From Cognatazoarcus halotolerans (GTDB lineage: Bacteria > Pseudomonadota > Gammaproteobacteria > Burkholderiales > Rhodocyclaceae), in the NCBI RefSeq assembly GCF_009800965.1, contig NZ_WUAF01000001.1, positions 372,001 to 436,000 on the forward strand: DNA of 64,000 nucleotides. Direction: 5' to 3'. Under the pieces are notes generated by a model. It saw nothing but the letters and a program-made list of their open reading frames with translations. It was not told where the DNA came from and did no database searches. A program made the position numbers and the translations under genes. Shown piece by piece: positions 59,949 through 64,000 of this stretch (position 1 is its first letter; each line of letters starts with the position of its first letter).

Positions 59949-61001
59949 TCAACCGGATACGGCTCGCGCCCGCACTGCCAGGCCCGGCGTCGCGCCGACA
60001 TGCTCCACCCAGCGCTTGATCCGCTGGGCATCCGCAGTGCGCGTGTATTTTCCGAACGAATCGAGCAGAACGATGATCATCGGCTTGTTCTTCAACCACG
60101 CCTGCATCACCAGGCAACGGCCGGATTCGTTGATAAAACCCGTCTTCGACACCCCGATCTGCCATTCCGGACTCTTGACCAGCGCATTGGTGTTGCCAAA
60201 GCGCCGCATTTGCCCACGGACCTCCACGTAATACTCCGAACTCGTTGAAAACTCGCGAATCAACGGGTAGCGGGACGCGGCGGAAACAAGCTTGGTGAGA
60301 TCACGGGCACTCGAGACGTTGCCCGAATTGAGCCCGGTACTGTCATAGAAGTAGGTATCGGTCAGGCCCAGCGACTGGGCCTTGCGGTTCATTGCCGCCA
60401 CAAAGGCCGGCAGCCCGCCGGGAAAGTGCCGCGCCAGAGAGGACGCGGCACGGTTCTCGGAGGCCATCAATGCAACGCGCAGCATGTCTTCGCGCGACAG
60501 CACCGAACCAACCGGCAAGCGCGAACGGCTACCCTTCAGGGTATCGATATCGTTCTCGTCAACCACCACGAATTCCGACAGGTTGGGATGCGAATCCAGC
60601 ACCACCATAGCGGTCATCAGTTTGGTTATCGATGCGATCGGCACTACCGATCGCGCGTTCTTTTCAAGCAGCACCTCGCCAGAAGACTGGTCCACGACCA
60701 GCACCGAAGCGGAGGCGAGCATCGGATTGCCGTCGTGGTCGAGGGCGGGAAGCCCTTCATCGGCCGCTGCGGAGGCCGCCGCGACGGCCTTCGCCCGCTC
60801 CATGCGTTTGGCCTTCTTGACCGACACCCGTTTGGTCGCTTTGGCGGACGCGGTCTTTGCGGTCTTGCTGCGCACCGATTTGGTCTTGTTCGCCGAAGAC
60901 TTTGCAGCATGCGTCTTGTTGGCTGCGGAGACGCTCGAAACCGGGCCGGCAAAGATCAAACCGGCAGCGATTCCCATTGCAACGAGTGTGCGCAACTTCA
61001 T
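59949..61001 (-). CDS. pbpG: PBP7-like D-alanyl-D-alanine endopeptidase
   Basis: The 350-aa product has a signal peptide (about 1-27), a Lys/Ala/Ser-rich linker (about 28-75, KTKSVRSKTAKTASAKATKR and similar), and an S11 peptidase domain with the three active-site motifs: Ser-Ile-Thr-Lys in VPIASITKLMTAMVVLD, Ser-Glu-Asn in MASENRAASSLARHFPGG, and Lys-Thr-Gly in VSKTGFINESGRCLVM. It cuts D-Ala cross-links in peptidoglycan. The basic linker is longer than in E. coli PBP7. Its promoter region (61002-61158) is AT-rich. Confidence 0.9.
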   Translation of the reverse strand: MKLRTLVAMGIAAGLIFAGPVSSVSAANKTHAAKSSANKTKSVRSKTAKTASAKATKRVSVKKAKRMERAKAVAAASAAADEGLPALDHDGNPMLASASVLVVDQSSGEVLLEKNARSVVPIASITKLMTAMVVLDSHPNLSEFVVVDENDIDTLKGSRSRLPVGSVLSREDMLRVALMASENRAASSLARHFPGGLPAFVAAMNRKAQSLGLTDTYFYDSTGLNSGNVSSARDLTKLVSAASRYPLIREFSTSSEYYVEVRGQMRRFGNTNALVKSPEWQIGVSKTGFINESGRCLVMQAWLKNKPMIIVLLDSFGKYTRTADAQRIKRWVEHVGATPGLAVRARAVSG

Positions 61002-61158
61002 TTTGTGTCGAACCTATTTTGCAGCGACATGGCAGAGCCTCATGCTGAATCGCCCGGAACAACTTGCGCGCAACTCAGACGTATATATTGTGGCGTAAAA
61101 ATATAAACTTAGAAGAACAATTTGAAGTAATTTCCAGCTTCATTTCCAGCAATTCATT

Positions 61159-62337
61159 TCATGTCAAAGCTTGCTCCACGCAATCGCGCAGCGGCGACCT
61201 GGATTCACATCGGAGGAATGCCGCGACCTCGGCACGGCGCGCCATCGCATCACCATAGCCAAGCCTCATGAGGGCGCCGGTGAAGCCACGCTCGAACAGC
61301 AGATAGCTCAGCAGCGTCGAACCATTCCGGCGGGTTGCCCCGACCCCCCGCAGGACCGCACGCATGACCGGAGGCAAGCTCGCCCGATATCGCGAGGCAA
61401 TCAGCTCCAGAGACTGGGACGGCGCGATCACGAGTGTTTCGATCGGTCGAAGGCTGATCCCGTTGGCCGCACGCTGTTCGTCGGTAAGCACCGAAACGGT
61501 CGTATTGATACGTTGAAGACGCTCGAGATCGACGGCCAGGCTATCGAGAAAGATGCTGGACATCGCGTGACCGGCAATCTGAGCCGGCGAGGGATAGTGG
61601 TTGCTCCGCTGTCTTGGTGCTGGCCCACCTCGGCCGGCGCCGACGACGAGAATACGGTCGGCACCAAGATGGACTGCCGGGCTCACCGGCGCGAGCTGCC
61701 TCATCGAGCCATCGCCAAAGAATTCGCGGTGCAGCTTGATCGCGGGAAAAACGAACGGAATGGCACTTGAAGCCAGCAGATGATCGACGCTCAAGCGTGT
61801 CCGCAATCCCACCCGCTGCGTGCGTCGCCAACCCGCCACCGATGCATCAGCCTCGAAGAAACTCAGGCTCTCGCCTGTCGCATAGCCCGATGCGGTCACA
61901 CTGACCGCATGCAGGTAACCATCCTGTATCGCCCGCCCGATGGCCGAAAAATCGAGCATCCGTTCGAGCAGGCTGCGCAAGGGCGAGTTGTCCAGCAGGG
62001 AAACCGGCGTCTGCCGCAGGAGCCAGCCAAGCAACAAGGCCGAACCCCAGCGCGCGCCCGCACCGACGATCGCACGTGCGTCGGACCGGTAGACCTGATC
62101 GACGCTGAAATTGCGCCACACGTGTGCGAGACGCCTCACCCCGGCGTTGAAATCGTGCGCGGCGACGGCAAGTGCACAAGCGTTCACCGCACCCGCAGAG
62201 GTACCGCAAAGGATCGGAAAGGGGTTGCTGGGCGCCCGTCCGCGGATTTCGCGAATCGCGACCAGCACGCCGACCTGGTAAGCGGCACGCGCACCACCAC
62301 CTGTCAGTACTAATGCGGCCTTGCCCGTTCCGCTCAT
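61159..62337 (-). CDS. Patatin-like phospholipase
   Basis: The 392-aa protein has the patatin motifs: LVLTGGGARAAYQVGVL (oxyanion loop, about 9-25), GTSAG (nucleophile Ser near 47) and the catalytic Asp in GDGSMRQLAPVSPAV (near 207). It probably hydrolyses acyl chains of phospholipids. GGAGG lies about 6 nt before the ATG at 62337, which sets the start; an ATG ten codons earlier lacks this site. There is no signal peptide, so it is cytoplasmic or at the inner membrane face. Members in PHA-storing bacteria have been linked to lipid turnover; the substrate is not known. Confidence 0.87.
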   Translation of the reverse strand: MSGTGKAALVLTGGGARAAYQVGVLVAIREIRGRAPSNPFPILCGTSAGAVNACALAVAAHDFNAGVRRLAHVWRNFSVDQVYRSDARAIVGAGARWGSALLLGWLLRQTPVSLLDNSPLRSLLERMLDFSAIGRAIQDGYLHAVSVTASGYATGESLSFFEADASVAGWRRTQRVGLRTRLSVDHLLASSAIPFVFPAIKLHREFFGDGSMRQLAPVSPAVHLGADRILVVGAGRGGPAPRQRSNHYPSPAQIAGHAMSSIFLDSLAVDLERLQRINTTVSVLTDEQRAANGISLRPIETLVIAPSQSLELIASRYRASLPPVMRAVLRGVGATRRNGSTLLSYLLFERGFTGALMRLGYGDAMARRAEVAAFLRCESRSPLRDCVEQALT

Positions 62338-62385
62338 TCCGTCCTCCGTTGGCGGGGATAGCGGCACGGGTCACGACAATCTTTA

Positions 62386-62418
62386 GGGTCCGCGGCGCTC
62401 GACTCTCCCCGCGGACCC
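62386..62418 (-). terminator. Hairpin after maeB
   Basis: GGGTCCGCGG and CCGCGGACCC form a perfect 10-bp stem with a 13-nt loop, 13 nt beyond the maeB stop. There is no clean T-run after it, so it may be a terminator that needs help or an RNA-stabilising hairpin. Confidence 0.5.
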
Positions 62419-62431
62419 ACCCCGTGAGCGA

Positions 62432-64000
62432 TCAGGATGCTTCCTGAGCCGCCTCGACAACCGTCAGTGCGGTCATGTTCACGATTCGCCGCACGGTAGC
62501 CGTTGGCGTAAGAATGTGCACGGGCTTGCTCGCGCCAAGCAGGATCGGCCCCACCGTCATGCCCTCGCCTGCCGCAGTCTTGAGCAGATTGTAGGCAATG
62601 TTCGCCGCGTCGAGGGTCGGGAAGATCAACAGATTCGCGTCTTCGCGCATCTTCGCGTTGGGGAAGATCTGCAGACGCAGTTCGGCGTCCAGCGCGGCAT
62701 CACCGTGCATTTCGCCCTCGACGTCCAGATCCGGGTGATCGCGATGAAGAATCGCAAGGGCTTCGCGCATCTTCTCCGAAGTCGGAGAGTCGTCCGCGCC
62801 GAAGCTCGAATGCGACAACAGGGCGACCTTGGGTTCCACGCCGAAGCGCCGCATTTCCTCGGCCGCCAGCACGGTCATCTCGACCACCTGCTCGGGCGAG
62901 GGATCATAGGTAACGTAGGTATCGGCGAGGAACACGGTCCGGTTGGGAAGATTGAGGACGTTCAGGGTGTAGCAGTTCTTGACCCCGGCACGACGACCCA
63001 GCACGGTCTCGATGAATTCGAGGTGCAGTCGCAACATGCCGTAGGTACCACAGATCAGCCCGTCCCCGTAGCCAAACTTGAGCAACAGCGCACCGATCAG
63101 GGTCGCGCGACGACGAACCTCTTTCTTCGCGTATTCGACCGACACACCCTTGCGCTCGAGCAAGGCGTGATAGTGCGTCCACAGCTCCTTGAAGCGCGGA
63201 TCGGAATCCGGATTGACCAGATCGAAATCCACCACTGCACGCATGCGCAGTCCGAAGCGTTCGATATTGTTCTGGATGACCTCCGGTCGCCCGATGAGGA
63301 TCGGCCGCGCAACACCTTCGTCCACGACGGTCTGCACCGCACGCAGCACGCGCTCCGATTCGCCCTCGGAATAGATGATCCGCTTCGGGTTCATCTTCGC
63401 CGCCGCGAAAACCGGCTTCATGATCAGGCCGGAATGCCAGACGAAGTTGTTCAGCTGGGCAACGTAGGCATCCCAGTCCTCGATCGGACGCGTCGCCACC
63501 CCCGAGTCCATGCCGGCCCTTGCCACCGCCGGCGCGATCTTGACGATCAGACGCGGATCAAAGGGGCGCGGAATGATGTATTCGGGACCGAATCCGGATA
63601 CTTTCTCGCCATAGGCGGCAGCCACGATGTCGCTTTGCTCGGCACGCGCCAACTCCGCAATCGCTCGTACCGCCGCAAGCTTCATCTCGTCGGTAATGGT
63701 TGTCGCGCCCACGTCCAGCGCGCCACGGAAAATGAACGGAAAGCAAAGTACGTTATTGACCTGATTAGGGTAATCCGAGCGGCCGGTCGCCATGATCGCA
63801 TCACTGCGCACCGCATGAACCTGCTCCGGGAGGATCTCGGGGGTCGGATTGGCGAGCGCAAGAATCAGCGGATTGGCGGCCATTTTCGCCACCATCTCCG
63901 GCTTCAGGACACCGCCGGCCGAAAGTCCGAGGAAGACATCGGCGCCTTCGATGATCTCCGCCAGTGTCCGCGCATCGGTCTTCTTGGCGTAGCGCGCCTT
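62432..64000 (-). CDS. maeB: MaeB-type NADP malic enzyme, C-terminal part with phosphotransacetylase-like domain
   Basis: The gene continues beyond the right edge; its reading frame stays open to 64000. Visible are the end of the malic-enzyme NAD(P)-binding domain (YAKKTDARTLAEIIEGADVFLGLSAGG, NPLILALANPTPEI, MATGRSDYPNQVNNVLCFPFIFRGALDVGA) and the whole phosphotransacetylase-like domain (from KPVFAAAKMNPKRIIYSEGESERVLRAVQTVV to SKPVHILTPTATVRRIVNMTAL). MaeB decarboxylates malate to pyruvate with NADPH; the C-terminal domain binds acetyl-CoA as an effector and has no clear transacetylase activity. A malic enzyme fits growth on organic acids and PHA storage. Confidence 0.93.
   Translation of the reverse strand, partial: KARYAKKTDARTLAEIIEGADVFLGLSAGGVLKPEMVAKMAANPLILALANPTPEILPEQVHAVRSDAIMATGRSDYPNQVNNVLCFPFIFRGALDVGATTITDEMKLAAVRAIAELARAEQSDIVAAAYGEKVSGFGPEYIIPRPFDPRLIVKIAPAVARAGMDSGVATRPIEDWDAYVAQLNNFVWHSGLIMKPVFAAAKMNPKRIIYSEGESERVLRAVQTVVDEGVARPILIGRPEVIQNNIERFGLRMRAVVDFDLVNPDSDPRFKELWTHYHALLERKGVSVEYAKKEVRRRATLIGALLLKFGYGDGLICGTYGMLRLHLEFIETVLGRRAGVKNCYTLNVLNLPNRTVFLADTYVTYDPSPEQVVEMTVLAAEEMRRFGVEPKVALLSHSSFGADDSPTSEKMREALAILHRDHPDLDVEGEMHGDAALDAELRLQIFPNAKMREDANLLIFPTLDAANIAYNLLKTAAGEGMTVGPILLGASKPVHILTPTATVRRIVNMTALTVVEAAQEAS

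Overview
The window is about 64 kb of GC-rich chromosomal DNA with densely packed bacterial genes. I see no rRNA, tRNA, CRISPR array, transposase, integrase or phage genes. The content points to a betaproteobacterium, probably Rhodocyclales (Thauera/Azoarcus-like). The pointers are OxyR, a phasin (polyhydroxyalkanoate granules), a MaeB-type malic enzyme, and the DUF3348/DUF802/DUF2894 gene set, which I know mainly from Betaproteobacteria. The genus is an inference. The first gene (oxyR) and the last (maeB) are cut by the window edges.

Layout. 1-5.7 kb: oxyR C-terminus, rtcB RNA ligase, a 62-aa peptide with a double-glycine leader, and a substrate-binding protein paired with a GGDEF-EAL protein. 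6.1-10.3 kb: a four-gene overlapping operon coding for DUF3348, a MotA/TolQ-like channel protein with a very long coiled coil (DUF802), a MotB/OmpA-like partner, and DUF2894. This is a Zorya-like proton-channel module of unknown function and the best candidate for an undescribed system. 10.3-13.1 kb: a sirtuin, a TauE/SafE exporter coupled to a 61-aa ORF, and a divergent LysR gene interrupted by an amber codon. 13.3-18.3 kb: an AGCS amino-acid symporter, aspartase and asparaginase operon with a divergent HTH regulator. 18.3-22.5 kb: an RND pump and its adaptor. 22.6-24.9 kb: a monooxygenase-fold membrane protein and a chemoreceptor with a periplasmic c-type heme motif. 25.0-27.9 kb: a Lys/Ala-rich secreted peptide, a DUF6491-like protein and a two-component system.

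27.8-45.6 kb is dominated by envelope functions. A CpxA/CpxR pair is divergent from a BepA-like protease. Two neighbouring cell-envelope proteins share a C-terminal module. A Spy/CpxP-like chaperone follows, then a PepSY-flavoreductase fusion leading into a MacAB-type efflux operon. Four promoters here carry helically phased TTTAC half-sites (GTAAA on the other strand, the CpxR box), which suggests one local Cpx regulon. Between 33.4 and 37.2 kb lie a tautomerase, two LysR regulators and a periplasmic M20 amidohydrolase.

45.6-64 kb holds an HPP-CBS membrane protein, a MarR regulator, a DUF2520 dehydrogenase-like protein and a phasin. It continues with a 1,552-aa MASE1-CHASE-PAS hybrid kinase, a lipoprotein divergent from a MocR regulator with a large palindrome, a Mut7-C protein and a Na+/H+ antiporter. 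It ends with a 2-hydroxyacid dehydrogenase divergent from an IclR regulator with a clear operator, PBP7-like endopeptidase, a patatin and MaeB. Start codons were chosen from Shine-Dalgarno spacing, overlaps and family lengths; alternatives are given where the choice is open.
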